Assembly (NCBI GenBank): GCA_016178155.1
Contig: JACOTZ010000092.1
Location: 1-35,346 of the forward strand
From: Acidobacteriota bacterium
GTDB lineage: Bacteria; Acidobacteriota; Terriglobia; Bryobacterales; Bryobacteraceae
Length of the DNA stretch: 35,346 bases
Direction: 5' to 3'
In this document: one piece after another, positions 9,601-20,419 of the stretch
Numbering within the stretch: position 1 is the first letter of the stretch
Layout of the letters: each line of letters begins with the position of its first letter
Notes under the pieces: generated by a model
Databases searched by the model: none
Seen by the model: only the letters and a program-made list of their open reading frames with translations
What the model was told of the DNA's origin: nothing
Made by a program: the position numbers and the translations under genes

Positions 9601-12600
9601 CGATTCAAATCGCTGCTGGCTTCACTCCAGGCCCGCACGTCCCCGCGCAATCGTCGCACCAGACGTTGCAGTAGTCGAAGGCACAGAGGTACCAGTAGCA
9701 CGGCGGCCACCAGGATGCTTGCGGCGGCGGGAGCGGCGTGAAGGCTCCAACTGCAGATCAGGAGTATTAACGATGCTGCGGGCAACAGGCTGCGGCGAAG
9801 ATTGTCAAAGATCTTCCAGCGATTGATCAGCCTTAATGGATTCGGTGCTCGGCCTGGCTCTTCTCCAGCCGGAATGCGCGGCCAGATCCAGGCAGCGATC
9901 TGCCAATCGCCGCGGATCCATCGATGCTGCCGCTTGCAGTAGCTCGTGTAATCGTACGGGAACTGCTCGAATAGTTCCACGTCGGACGCCAATGCGACGC
10001 CGGCGTGCGCTCCTTCAATGAGGTCATGGCTGAGCAGCCGCTGCTGCGGGAAGCGTCCTGTTAATATTTTGTGGAAGGCCCGTACATCGTAGATCGCCTT
10101 TCCGTGATAGATCGCTTCGCCGAACAGGTCCTGATAGACGTCGGAAACCGGTTGGCAATAGGGGTCGCTTCCCCGTGCATCCGAAAACAGTCTCGTGAAC
10201 CGCGTCGCCGTTGCCGATGGCAGGGTAATACTCACACGCGGCTGAATGATCGTGTAGCCGTGCAAGCGGCGTCCGTCCGTAAGTTCCACGCGATTCAAGG
10301 GGTGCGCGATGGTTTCGACAAGTCTCCGGGCACTGCCGTGAGGGAGTTGAGTGTCGGCATCGAGCGTGATCACGTAACGGATGCCTGATGGCGGTGATCC
10401 GGCCTGCACGAGAATTCCCGAGTCCTCGCCGTTCAGGAAACGATTGAGTTCCTCCAGTTTGCCGCGTTTTCTCTCCCATCCGATCCAGCGCCGCTCGCCC
10501 TCGCACCATACGCGCTCTCTATGAAAGAGAATGAACTTACCAGTGCCGTGACGCGCGTTGAGCTGCTCCAGCCCTGTCACCGCTATCCCAAGCAGTCCGT
10601 CGTCTTCCGGCATCTCAGGCGCTTCTGCATCGGTGAAGTCCGATAAGAGCGAAAAGCAGATGTTAGCGTCGGGGTTGGCTAAGTACCGTACTTCCAGCCT
10701 GTCGATCTCGCCGGCGACTGAATCCGGTGTCAACAGCATCATCGGGACGACCACAAGAGCACGGCAGTCCTCCGGCACACCCTCTTCGAAGGACATCTTC
10801 GGCAGCACGCGCGGAGGCATGAGCCAGGTGAGGCACTTCTGCAGCAGGTAACTCGCCAGTTCGCTGGCTGGAAACAGCGCGAGCGTTCCCAAAAGCAGCC
10901 ACAGCGGGAGCGGCAGGACTCCCATAGACTGCGCCCCGAAGAGAAATGCGGTTGCAATTCCTGCGGTCAGGGCGGCGAGACTCCCGAGATACAGCGGTGT
11001 CGCATGCCTCGAGAGAAATCGCATCTGCCGTTCGCGCCAGGGAACGCGGCGTTCGAGGCGTCTTTCGAGCTCCGGCAGACCTTCGCCGAGGAGGTAGTAA
11101 GCCACGCATCCCTCACGACCGCCCGGCGAAGCTCCCCGGGCCAGCTCCACCGCAAGGTGCGCCACGTCCCACTCGGAAGAATTCGATTGTCGCGCACATT
11201 GTTCCACCATGCGGCGGCAACGGTCGCGTGTGTCGAAATCGCTGCGGCTGTGAATACCTGCCGGATCTCCGCGAAGAATCGCTTCCATCCGGCTCACCGC
11301 CTCGACGATGTTCGGATACTGCAGTTCGGAGAGATGGCGCAAGCTTCCAATCGCGCCTGCGATTAGCATCAGGTCGTTTACTTCTTCGGCGTGCTCGCTG
11401 CGGACGATGTCACCTAAGCGGGTGCCTGTCTTCTCCTCCATCCATTTCTGAATCGGAGCAAGCGCTGACTCTTCCTTATGCAGATGTTCTCCGAGGCGCG
11501 CTATGAAGTGCGCTGTCAGCTCGTTGCTCTCGCGGTCGAGCTCAGATACCATTCGCTCGAACTGTTCCGGCCCTCGATGGGCGGCGCTCAGAAGACGAGT
11601 GGCCCAGAAATCGGCTGATTCCTTCTGGTGCTGGCGCAAACTCGTCAGCTCCGACAATCGCCGCAGCCGCTGCAGCAGCACCAGGCGCAACATCAGCGGG
11701 AATACCCACAATTCGGCAATGGTCAACGGAGACTTATGCTGATAGGCGTCAAGAAAGCTGAGGATTCCCTCTACCGTCAGGTGATGGCTGGTGAGATCGA
11801 TCAGCTCGGCGGCAAGCTCATACACGCGCAGCTCGACGGGCCCCCTGGTATCCACAAGCACCGGAAGAATCTTGTTGTGGTTGTCAGGCAGATTGTGGCG
11901 GATGTCGGCGATGTGCGAACGAATCAGGTAAGCGTTATCGAGCAGCCACTCGGCTGCGTGGGTAATCCCGTAATCCAATCGTGCGGCTTCCGCCAAATCT
12001 GCCCTCGCACGTTCAAGTGCAGCTTCGCAGGTTCGCAGGCTTGGCAGAAGCGAGCGTGATGTCGTGCGCAGCCGTAGTTCGTGTGAAGCGGCCAACTCTG
12101 CCGCGCGCGCCGGTAGGCTGGCCGTGCTTACGGGTTCGCGGTGCTTCCGGTCAGTCCCAGTGCGAGAAGCGAACCCGGTCACTGGGCGGATCGCAAATAC
12201 AGACACGTGCGATATGTGCCGCAAGACGGCGATGGCGTCGGCCGTCCGCTCTTCGGTTTCCTGAATGACGACGAGGCTTTCTCCGGGGAGTAGAAAGCGC
12301 CCGTAGTGGTCAAGTACGATCTTTCTGATTCCGAATCCGAGCCACAGCGTGCCAAACCAGGTGACCAGGAAACCGCAGAATCCCGCGACGGCCAGCCACG
12401 ACAGCTCGACCTCGAAAAGCTCGGCCGACACTGCGAAGATCACTGCCACGACGGCTCCGAGCGCAGCACGGTCGCAAGGTCCAAGTCCGGCGTGAAAGAA
12501 GCTCAGGTTTCCGTCGTCCCCTCGCTTCACCACCGCCGAGCGCCGGAACCCATTCTTCCGCGCTTCGTGAAGCGCTTCCTCGGCGTGCTCTTCAGCGCTG

Positions 12601-12638
12601 TAAAACCCGAGGACCAGTCTGGATTTCCCAAGTTTCAC
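3606..12638 (-). CDS. ndvB: Cyclic beta-1,2-glucan synthase (GT84/GH94 type)
   Basis: This giant 3010-residue inner-membrane enzyme is slightly longer than Brucella Cgs and rhizobial NdvB (about 2830-2870). Positions are approximate. Membrane segments lie near residues 58-110. A glycosyltransferase core has LDADTQLPHG (about 763) and HRWIRGDW (about 903). More membrane segments follow at 940-990 and 1060-1110. A glucoamylase-like domain spans 1465-1690 (LLSWSGTMFEYLMP; FGVPSLGMKRGLEEDLV). Two GH94-type beta-sandwich modules lie near 1765 and 2240. A C-terminal phosphorylase-like domain has QHWWHPPSG (about 2610) and SCDWNDGLS with the expected catalytic Asp (about 2707). The family polymerises UDP-glucose and uses the phosphorylase part to set chain length before ring closure. 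The product is usually a periplasmic or exported cyclic glucan involved in osmoadaptation and host or surface interaction. The start is GTG. It is first in an apparent operon ending with an HlyD adaptor. Confidence 0.92.
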   Translation of the reverse strand: MKLGKSRLVLGFYSAEEHAEEALHEARKNGFRRSAVVKRGDDGNLSFFHAGLGPCDRAALGAVVAVIFAVSAELFEVELSWLAVAGFCGFLVTWFGTLWLGFGIRKIVLDHYGRFLLPGESLVVIQETEERTADAIAVLRHISHVSVFAIRPVTGFASRTGTDRKHREPVSTASLPARAAELAASHELRLRTTSRSLLPSLRTCEAALERARADLAEAARLDYGITHAAEWLLDNAYLIRSHIADIRHNLPDNHNKILPVLVDTRGPVELRVYELAAELIDLTSHHLTVEGILSFLDAYQHKSPLTIAELWVFPLMLRLVLLQRLRRLSELTSLRQHQKESADFWATRLLSAAHRGPEQFERMVSELDRESNELTAHFIARLGEHLHKEESALAPIQKWMEEKTGTRLGDIVRSEHAEEVNDLMLIAGAIGSLRHLSELQYPNIVEAVSRMEAILRGDPAGIHSRSDFDTRDRCRRMVEQCARQSNSSEWDVAHLAVELARGASPGGREGCVAYYLLGEGLPELERRLERRVPWRERQMRFLSRHATPLYLGSLAALTAGIATAFLFGAQSMGVLPLPLWLLLGTLALFPASELASYLLQKCLTWLMPPRVLPKMSFEEGVPEDCRALVVVPMMLLTPDSVAGEIDRLEVRYLANPDANICFSLLSDFTDAEAPEMPEDDGLLGIAVTGLEQLNARHGTGKFILFHRERVWCEGERRWIGWERKRGKLEELNRFLNGEDSGILVQAGSPPSGIRYVITLDADTQLPHGSARRLVETIAHPLNRVELTDGRRLHGYTIIQPRVSITLPSATATRFTRLFSDARGSDPYCQPVSDVYQDLFGEAIYHGKAIYDVRAFHKILTGRFPQQRLLSHDLIEGAHAGVALASDVELFEQFPYDYTSYCKRQHRWIRGDWQIAAWIWPRIPAGEEPGRAPNPLRLINRWKIFDNLRRSLLPAASLILLICSWSLHAAPAAASILVAAVLLVPLCLRLLQRLVRRLRGDVRAWSEASSDLNRAIVMAAFLPHQAYIALDAIIRACYRLRVSRRHLLEWQTAEMSHRAAGSHRQAFRTQFFLISALAAAFLLALNIRGIYWAPAWTPYLLLWVAAPAVQHWIRWQRRALRRSEEVAINEQYYLRRTARETWRYFDDLVGPERNWLPPDNSQEALRVEVADRTSPTNIGLWLMSAVSARDLGFLTPEQMVERCTATLETVEKLERCEGHLLNWYDVRTLDPLLPKYVSTVDSGNFLASLWVLAESARELDEQQQVEERAQRGLADTLSVIAERFRSDQATAVPLKALRALLHEKSAGIEIVERIRLCAEPARKLTDSLRWSVSDTQERAYWFTRLERQIQSWTEYFDRYVRWAEVLSGPPDEFLQPLGASAQAARRRVLQRLPSLGDMAGGKAGVLQQISKDGGVEAELPAALIAWIADLTAEYVKACAASRDLLAGARRLSEMSEDLAAAVSMQFLYDTDRRLFAIGYQVGSQLNFSAHYDLLASEARLSSLVAIAKDDAPVQHWLALGRPYTSSDGQVLLSWSGTMFEYLMPLLFTRSFRNSLLENACIAAVKRQIAYAERRGVPWGISESAYSALDSHKIYQYRAFGVPSLGMKRGLEEDLVVAPYATALALLVDPEQAVENLKRLEKLGMYGRMGFYESLDYTRQQERQGGRGVIVYTYMAHHLGMTLMAINNLLSGGIMQQRFHRNRRIKAVEPLLFERIPPQPSMLVHQPSDHVAMRRISEPPASAYQVLDEDTPIPRVHLLGNGRYALMITNAGSGYSRWAGFDITRWRSDPTRDNWGMFFYLREEDSNTVWSATHQPVNARDPSYRAIFSADRAEFRRRKLGIESQVEVTVSPEDDAEIRRITLTNHGSRGRKLELTTGTELSLAPHEADRAHPGFNKLFIQTEALPAVQALLAWRRTRSIGDPPVWVAQLMTESPAEDRPFDYETDRARFLARGHSWQNPAMSVEENDGYVLDPVFVMRRRFFLEPRQQKQITLVTMAAASREDLMNLIAKYRDSASYSRAFELAWSHAQLEYRYLGIQSDAGFRFDELASHLLYPNIRMRAPAERLRQNRLGQSRLWTYGISGDLPIVAVLVANEQVLNLVREVLVAHAYWRLRGFKADLVILNREPASYEQPLHQQLRRLVEAHSSHTGVDQPGGVFLRNANQIPEEDLNLILTAAAATLGIVPGRLSSQLVSPSEGTPLPPPLQVKSIEEQPSGVLPFLELPYFNGLGGFTPDGREYAVYLGPNAFTPLPWINVMANPVFGALVSESGSGCCWYGNSQSNRLTPWNNDPVSDVATEAIYIRDDDSGAFWTPTPLPVRELDAYRARHGQGYTEFEHNSHALDQTLLTFVPVDTDGADPVRVQRLRIRNSSSRPRRLSVTSYSELVLGTHREITQMHVGCSWDSNAKALFACNPYHPDYGDRIAFAAMAPDAVSYTSDRAEFLGRNGSAEAPAALRRRSLSGRTGLGLDPCAALQTKFELGPGEEKTVVILLGQADDAAHGRRLALRYLDEETVEQALADTRNAWDDLLTTIQVQTPVLSVDFLMNRWLLYQSLSCRIWGRSALYQSSGAYGFRDQLQDALAFVYSAPEIARETILRAASRQFVEGDVQHWWHPPSGAGARTRCSDDLLWLPFAVCEYVEITGDTEILDAATTFIEGPQLKDDEHEAYFQPAISIQNASVFEHCRRAIEKGDTHGPHGLPLIGSCDWNDGLSSVGDEGRGESVWLAWFLIVVLTRFAGLCDGRGEEDLASEYRERARRLSETVERTSWDGEWYRRAYFDDGTPLGSRENEEARIDSLPQSWAVISGAANSDRAAQAMRSVDEHLIRRKEKLVLLYTPPLDHSTPHPGYIMGYPPGVRENGGQYTHAALWVAMAFARLGNAERAVEVLQMLNPIEHSRTPEDYATYRTEPYAVAADVYSLDNQVGRGGWTWYTGSAGWMYRVWLEEVLGFKLRGDRLAIEPVIPDDWPGYILTFRYGRTEYRIEVENGGERCKREIRLRDDSDKHVIRIHAG

Positions 12639-12840
12639 GGTATGCGCCGCGACGACATCAGAGATGCATCAGGTCCAGAGTCACGAGGACACTTATATTG
12701 TGCATGGCAACAGACGCCGGTGGCTCGGATCTCGCCGCCGCTGGAACCCCAAATGATCCCGTTTCGCGCGGCGCGCACGGTTATCAGGTTAAAGCCATGG
12801 TTAAAGTGGCGCCGTCGTTTCATGTAAGTGATTGATTCTA
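12639..12840. other. Spacer between ndvB and tRNA-Thr
   Basis: About 200 bases with no supported gene. A short direct repeat GGTTAAAG occurs twice near 12785-12803. A TATAAG hexamer about 60 bases before the ndvB GTG on the minus strand could be a -10 element, but I found no matching -35 box at normal spacing. Confidence 0.3.
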
Positions 12841-12916
12841 TGGAGCCGGCAGAGGGACTTGAACCCCCGACCCTCTGATTACAAATCAGATGCTCTACCA
12901 ACTGAGCTATGCCGGC
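12841..12916 (-). tRNA. tRNA-Thr (anticodon TGT)
   Basis: On the minus strand a complete cloverleaf begins GCCGGCATAGCTCAG. The 7-bp acceptor stem GCCGGCA/TGCCGGC closes, the anticodon stem TCTGA/TCAGA carries the loop TTTGTAA (anticodon TGT), and the T-arm reads GGGTTCAAGTCCC. The 3' CCA is encoded, and the total is 76 bases with CCA. Confidence 0.97.
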
Positions 12917-12923
12917 CGGACGG

Positions 12924-12998
12924 TGGAGCGGGAGACGGGAATCGAACCCGCAACCAACAGCTTGGAAGGCTGTGACTCTACCATTGAGTTACTCCCGC
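12924..12998 (-). tRNA. tRNA-Gly (anticodon TCC)
   Basis: On the minus strand the gene begins GCGGGAGTAACTCAATGG. The acceptor stem GCGGGAG/CTCCCGC closes, the anticodon stem ACAGC/GCTGT carries the loop CTTCCAA (anticodon TCC), and the T-arm is GCGGGTTCGATTCCCG. CCA is encoded. It lies 7 bases upstream of tRNA-Thr, so one transcript probably carries both. A TACAAT hexamer at 13019-13024 (minus strand) is well placed as a -10 box. Confidence 0.97.
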
Positions 12999-13160
12999 CT
13001 GGCGGAGGATCACTTTTCATTGTAGATCACGCCGGTGGGAAACCCAGCGCTGCCCCGGTCTTGTGCCCTGCGCAGGACGAGCGGTCGCGGGCGTTCCCCT
13101 CACCTTTGCAGGCATGGACGATTGCCGGAGATTGAGCGGGAGCGCTCGGCGTTCCCCCGA

Positions 13161-14549
13161 TCAGCTATAAAACTCCCGCCTGTGCTGCTCGGCGTAGCCT
13201 TGCAGCCGCGCGGCCACGTCTGGAAATCTTTCGATCACGTTGGTCGTTTCGAACGGGTCGCCTTCCATATCGAAAAGCGAGAGCTCGATCCGGTCTTGCC
13301 GGTACTTGCCGGCCATGCCGTCGCGGCCGGCTTCGGCCAGGGTGCGGTAGGCATGCGGGAGGTGCAGTTTCCAGCGGCCGTCGCCGCTGATCACGCCCTC
13401 GAACGCCGGGCCCGTGGAGAACGCATAATACTCGTGCGGGTTTCTCGCGCCGACCTGGTCTGTGATGAGATCCCACACGTTTCTGCCGTCCACCGGGTTC
13501 TTCGGCAGGGACGCGCCCGCGAGCTGTGCAATCGTGGGCATCAGGTCTATCGAGCAAAGGGTCCTTTTCGAAATCGTGTCGGCTTTGATTTTGCCCGGGT
13601 ACCGCATGATGCATGCGCTCCGCGTGCCGCCGTCAAAGCTCGTGGCCTTGGCCTCTCGAAAGGGTGTCTTGCCGGCATGGTTGCCGTATGAAATCCAGGG
13701 TCCGTTATCCGAAGTCATCACGACCAGGGTGTTGTCGTCAAGGCCGGCGGATTTCAGCGCCTTCATGATCTCGCCCACCGACCAGTCGATCTCCATCATG
13801 ACGTCGGCGTAGAGGCCCTTTCCGGACTTGCCCTTGAACTTGTCGCTGCAGAACAGTGGCACATGCGGCATCGACTGAGGAACATAGAGGAGGAACGGCT
13901 TGCTCTTGTGGCGGCTGATGAAATCGACCGCGTGCTCGGTGTACCAGGTGGTGAGCATCGGCTGATGCTCTTTGGTCACCCTTTCGATCTTCACCCTGCC
14001 GTTCTCCCAAAACTGGAGCGGATACTGCTTGAATCTCTCCGGACTCTCCGGATGGAATTCCCACATGTCGTTGGAGTACATCAGACCGCAGGATTCATCA
14101 AAGCCGCGAGCGGGAGGCCGCGTATCGGGCTGGTCGCCGATGTGCCACTTGCCGAACACCGCGGTCGTGTATCCGGCGGATTTGACCACCTGTCCCATGG
14201 TGGCGAACCCCGGGTCGAGTCCCCGCGCCCGCGGCCCGTGCGCGCCGACCACCTTCGTCCGGCCCGGGTAGCATCCGCTGAGGAGGGCTGAGCGCGATGC
14301 GGAACAGATCGCCTGCGGCACGTAAAAGTTGGTGAACCTGCAGCCTTGCCCGGCCAACCGCTGCACATTGGGCGTGGGATACTCGGTTCGGCCGAACGGC
14401 CGGAAGTCGGCGTAGCCCGAATCGTCGAGAAAGATGATTACGACGTTCGGCTGCTTTCCCTTCTGGCTGGCCTTCAGCGAAGAGGGCACTCCCATGCCGG
14501 CGAGTCCGAGGCCCGCCGTTCTCAGGAACTCCCTGCGATTGGCAATCAT
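13161..14549 (-). CDS. Tat-exported arylsulfatase-type sulfatase
   Basis: This 462-residue sulfatase of the alkaline-phosphatase superfamily hydrolyses sulfate esters outside the cytoplasm. The N-terminus NRREFLRTAG is a twin-arginine signal followed by a hydrophobic stretch. Metal-binding aspartates lie in FLDDSGYAD. The formylglycine motif is CSASR (Cys about 82), which fits C-x-(P/A)-x-R and must be converted to formylglycine by a maturase encoded elsewhere. FGKWHIGD and TSDNGPW give further active-site residues. The start at 14549 is chosen because GGAG lies 11 bases ahead and it places the Tat motif at the N-terminus; the frame itself opens 12 codons earlier. The substrate is unknown; polysaccharide sulfate is the usual guess for soil and marine relatives. 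Confidence 0.9.
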   Translation of the reverse strand: MIANRREFLRTAGLGLAGMGVPSSLKASQKGKQPNVVIIFLDDSGYADFRPFGRTEYPTPNVQRLAGQGCRFTNFYVPQAICSASRSALLSGCYPGRTKVVGAHGPRARGLDPGFATMGQVVKSAGYTTAVFGKWHIGDQPDTRPPARGFDESCGLMYSNDMWEFHPESPERFKQYPLQFWENGRVKIERVTKEHQPMLTTWYTEHAVDFISRHKSKPFLLYVPQSMPHVPLFCSDKFKGKSGKGLYADVMMEIDWSVGEIMKALKSAGLDDNTLVVMTSDNGPWISYGNHAGKTPFREAKATSFDGGTRSACIMRYPGKIKADTISKRTLCSIDLMPTIAQLAGASLPKNPVDGRNVWDLITDQVGARNPHEYYAFSTGPAFEGVISGDGRWKLHLPHAYRTLAEAGRDGMAGKYRQDRIELSLFDMEGDPFETTNVIERFPDVAARLQGYAEQHRREFYS

Positions 14550-14635
14550 TTTGTTCGCGTCTCCTTCGCCAACCAGCATACACACAGCCCGTGCGCTGCC
14601 GCGGCGGAGAGCGGTCGCGGCGCGGACTGCGGCGT

Positions 14636-14799
14636 CTAGCTACTTTCCGGCGCAAAATTCGGTTTTTGGGACGTCCAACCGCTCGCTCACGCTCGGCTCC
14701 GTTACAAGTCCTGCGCTACCAACGGCGTCTTTCTGAGCCACGACCGTTAGGGAGTGGTCTTCAGGCGAAGACGGCATTTTTGCGCCGGAAAGTAGCTAG
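14636..14799. repeat. Nested inverted-repeat element (MITE- or REP-like)
   Basis: A perfect 22-base inverted repeat (14636-14657 and 14778-14799) begins CTAGCTACTTTCCGGCG at both outer ends. Inside it lies a second, imperfect pair of arms: 14679-14699 (CCGCTCGCTCACGCTCGGC) and the opposite arm at 14735-14757. The whole 164 bases could fold into one long hairpin. No protein is encoded. It fills the gap between the sulfatase and SRPBCC genes and could also act as a transcription barrier. The outer ends carry CTAG, a sequence some transposases target. Whether it is mobile cannot be told from one copy. Confidence 0.7.
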
Positions 14800-14948
14800 C
14801 GGCTCAAGGGCCACGCAGCCACGCAAGCCTCGAGCGCGTGCCCGGGAGACTTGGGCGCGAACTGCGCGACGTCCGGCAGGGCGGGTTTGGGTTTGCCAGC
14901 ACAGGCTTCCGCGACGGCCGGCAGCCGCGGAGCCTGCAAATCGTGTTC
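14800..14948. other. Spacer after the inverted-repeat element
   Basis: GC-rich sequence between the hairpin element and the end of the SRPBCC gene. No supported gene, terminator T-run or operator was seen. A frame reading on from the SRPBCC gene in another phase looks like a shadow. Confidence 0.3.
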
Positions 14949-15410
14949 TCAGCGGTGGTGAACCGGTTCGTGGCCGGTGTGGGCCGCACCGTAGGTGTCA
15001 TGCTCGATCTTGCGGCCTTTGCCTTCGACCAGGTGCTGGATGGATTCGAGCGTGTGCCGGACATAGTGGTGGATCTGCCCGGCCTCGCGGTCGTCCGGTT
15101 GCGGGCCCGCGATGTGCAAATGAACGCGGACCGTGCATGTCTCCCGGTCGCCCTCGACGAACAGGTCGCCGCGGTAGTCGCGGCCTCCAGCCGAGTGCCA
15201 CTCCATGCGGTGCTCCGGGGCGAGGACGCGCAGCACGCCTTCGCTTTCGAACGGCCGGCCCGCATCGCCCTTGAGGCGGACGTGGCCGCGCTCGTCGACG
15301 CGCACTTCGTCCACGCCCGGCATGTACTGCCGCAGGTTCTCCGGGTCGGAGACGAATTGGAAGGTCGGCTCCGCCGGCGCATTTACGGTGATGCTGTGAT
15401 CGATGTCCAT
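14949..15410 (-). CDS. SRPBCC-family protein (START/Bet v 1-like fold)
   Basis: A 153-residue cytoplasmic protein. The N-terminus IDHSITVNAPAEPTFQFVSD is the standard opening of the SRPBCC/polyketide-cyclase superfamily. It is followed by alternating strands (HRMEWHSAGGRDYRGDLFVEG) and a C-terminal helix (HHYVRHTLESIQHLVEG). These folds bind hydrophobic ligands; no catalytic role can be read. The tail is rich in His. The stop of the upstream sod gene lies only 13 bases before this start, so the two are probably one transcript (sodC first). Confidence 0.78.
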   Translation of the reverse strand: MDIDHSITVNAPAEPTFQFVSDPENLRQYMPGVDEVRVDERGHVRLKGDAGRPFESEGVLRVLAPEHRMEWHSAGGRDYRGDLFVEGDRETCTVRVHLHIAGPQPDDREAGQIHHYVRHTLESIQHLVEGKGRKIEHDTYGAAHTGHEPVHHR

Positions 15411-15423
15411 GGCTTCATCTCCC

Positions 15424-16038
15424 CTACTTCCTGGCGATCACGCCACAGGCAATCCGGTCACCGGCGTTGCCCGCCGGGTCGGACTGGCGGTCGTCTTCCT
15501 TTGCGTGGATGACAAGCGCAGTGCCGCCGGACTTGAACAAAGATGCCTCGTCACCGCCCAGCGTGGCGCCGCCCGCCACGACGTCGAATTTGGCTTTGCC
15601 GTCATGGCCGATCAACAGATTGGGCAGGTCGCCGGCATGTGGGCCGAGCGGACTCAGATCGCCATGCGCCTTGCCGGCCGGATTGAAATGCGCTCCGGCC
15701 GACTTGAAATCCGGCGTTTCGCACGAGCCGGACTCGTGGACGTGGAACCCGTGCGGTCCGTGCGGCAGGTCATGGACTTCGCCGGTGATGCGGACGCCGT
15801 CTGCGTGTGCAAACAACCGGGCGGCGCCGACGGTCTTGCCTTTCGCGTCCTTGAGCACGACCTCGCCGGCAGGCATGTCGGTGCGGGCCCGCGAGGCCTC
15901 AGGAGTCGGGTACTCGCGGGAGCTCGCCTCGCGCTGTGGTTCGACGCCGCCGCGCTGCGCCGCGGAGGGCTCCCTGCGCGTGCAGGCCAGTACGGACAGC
16001 AACGCCGTAACCGTGAGCATAACTGCGAATTGTTTCAT
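15424..16038 (-). CDS. sodC: Cu/Zn superoxide dismutase, exported lipoprotein
   Basis: This 204-residue enzyme converts superoxide to hydrogen peroxide and oxygen outside the cytoplasm. The signal peptide ends in SVLAC, a plausible lipobox with Cys 19, and a low-complexity linker of about 35 residues follows. The metal ligands are all visible: HGFHVHESGSC (copper histidines and first disulfide Cys), FNPAGKAHG, GPHAGDLPN (zinc His and Asp), and LVIHAKEDD (copper His). The second disulfide Cys lies in DRIACGVI near the C-terminus. GGGAG lies before the ATG. It is co-oriented with and close to the SRPBCC gene. Confidence 0.93.
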   Translation of the reverse strand: MKQFAVMLTVTALLSVLACTRREPSAAQRGGVEPQREASSREYPTPEASRARTDMPAGEVVLKDAKGKTVGAARLFAHADGVRITGEVHDLPHGPHGFHVHESGSCETPDFKSAGAHFNPAGKAHGDLSPLGPHAGDLPNLLIGHDGKAKFDVVAGGATLGGDEASLFKSGGTALVIHAKEDDRQSDPAGNAGDRIACGVIARK

Positions 16039-16094
16039 CGGGAATCTCCCGAATGTTGGACAGACTGGAGCGCGCGGCGTTTCGCCCCGCCTCG

Positions 16095-16124
16095 CCCGGC
16101 CGCACGGCTGACCGGGCGGCCGGG
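16095..16124 (-). terminator. GC-only hairpin between smc and sodC
   Basis: A perfect 9-bp stem CCCGGCCGC/GCGGCCGGG with a 12-base loop lies just after the smc stop on the minus strand. There is no T-run, so it is not a classical Rho-independent terminator, but it may mark the end of smc transcription. Confidence 0.35.
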
Positions 16125-16203
16125 CCGGGGCGTTTGGCGGTGGGCCGTGCTCGCGCCTCGCTTTGCGAGTCGCGTACGTGGATGCGGCCGGCGGGCCGCG
16201 CGG

Positions 16204-19914
<3,711 letters not shown>

Positions 19915-20419
19915 AGCCTTACCCTCCAATAGAACATATCCGCTGGCGAATGTTGCAGCGGCTCGGGGGTGATTCCATGGTAAACGGCGGTTGGGTGGAA
20001 TTGCAAGCACTGGAAGTACTGTGTTTTGTGGTTTTTCCAGCGATACCACAAGATGTAGCGTGAAGGACGCTCATATCGCGGTGACACAGCGCCCGAACCT
20101 CATGAGGCAGCGCCCCCGGCAAGCACGTGCCTGCCGCGGGTCCCGAGTGCGGGTTCTCCACGGTGCTGTGAAACGCCGCCAGAATATGGGGGGTCAACTT
20201 CAAACTGGAGAAACGCTATTCGTCAGGGTTGCAGTTGGATGAATTACACTTTCGCGCGCGCCCTCGACGATGTCGAAGGATGCAACGAACTGGGGGAAGA
20301 CGACGGCAACGCTCCATTTGCGAACCAATACGACCGCTCAATTGCACGGTCGCCGGGCGGCAGCCACATCGAGGTATCGATGTATCACGAGCGCGACGGC
20401 GGCGCTGTTCCCGGCGGTC
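19915..20419. other. 505-base spacer upstream of smc
   Basis: This holds the smc ribosome binding site (GGAGGG just after 19920 on the minus strand) and presumably its promoter, which I could not place with confidence. Near 20031-20056 the arms TTGTGGT and ACCACAA form a small inverted repeat. Near 20118-20141 there is an imperfect palindrome around CACGTG. Open frames on the plus strand here are extensions of antisense shadows of the next gene. No gene is supported. Confidence 0.35.

Noticed and set aside
12786-12803. Direct repeat GGTTAAAG twice before ndvB
   Set aside because: Too short and only two copies; no regulator is suggested by the context.
12635-12901. A small minus-strand frame beginning MVEHLICNQRVGGSSPS
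   Set aside because: Its start is the tRNA-Thr gene translated, a well-known artefact.
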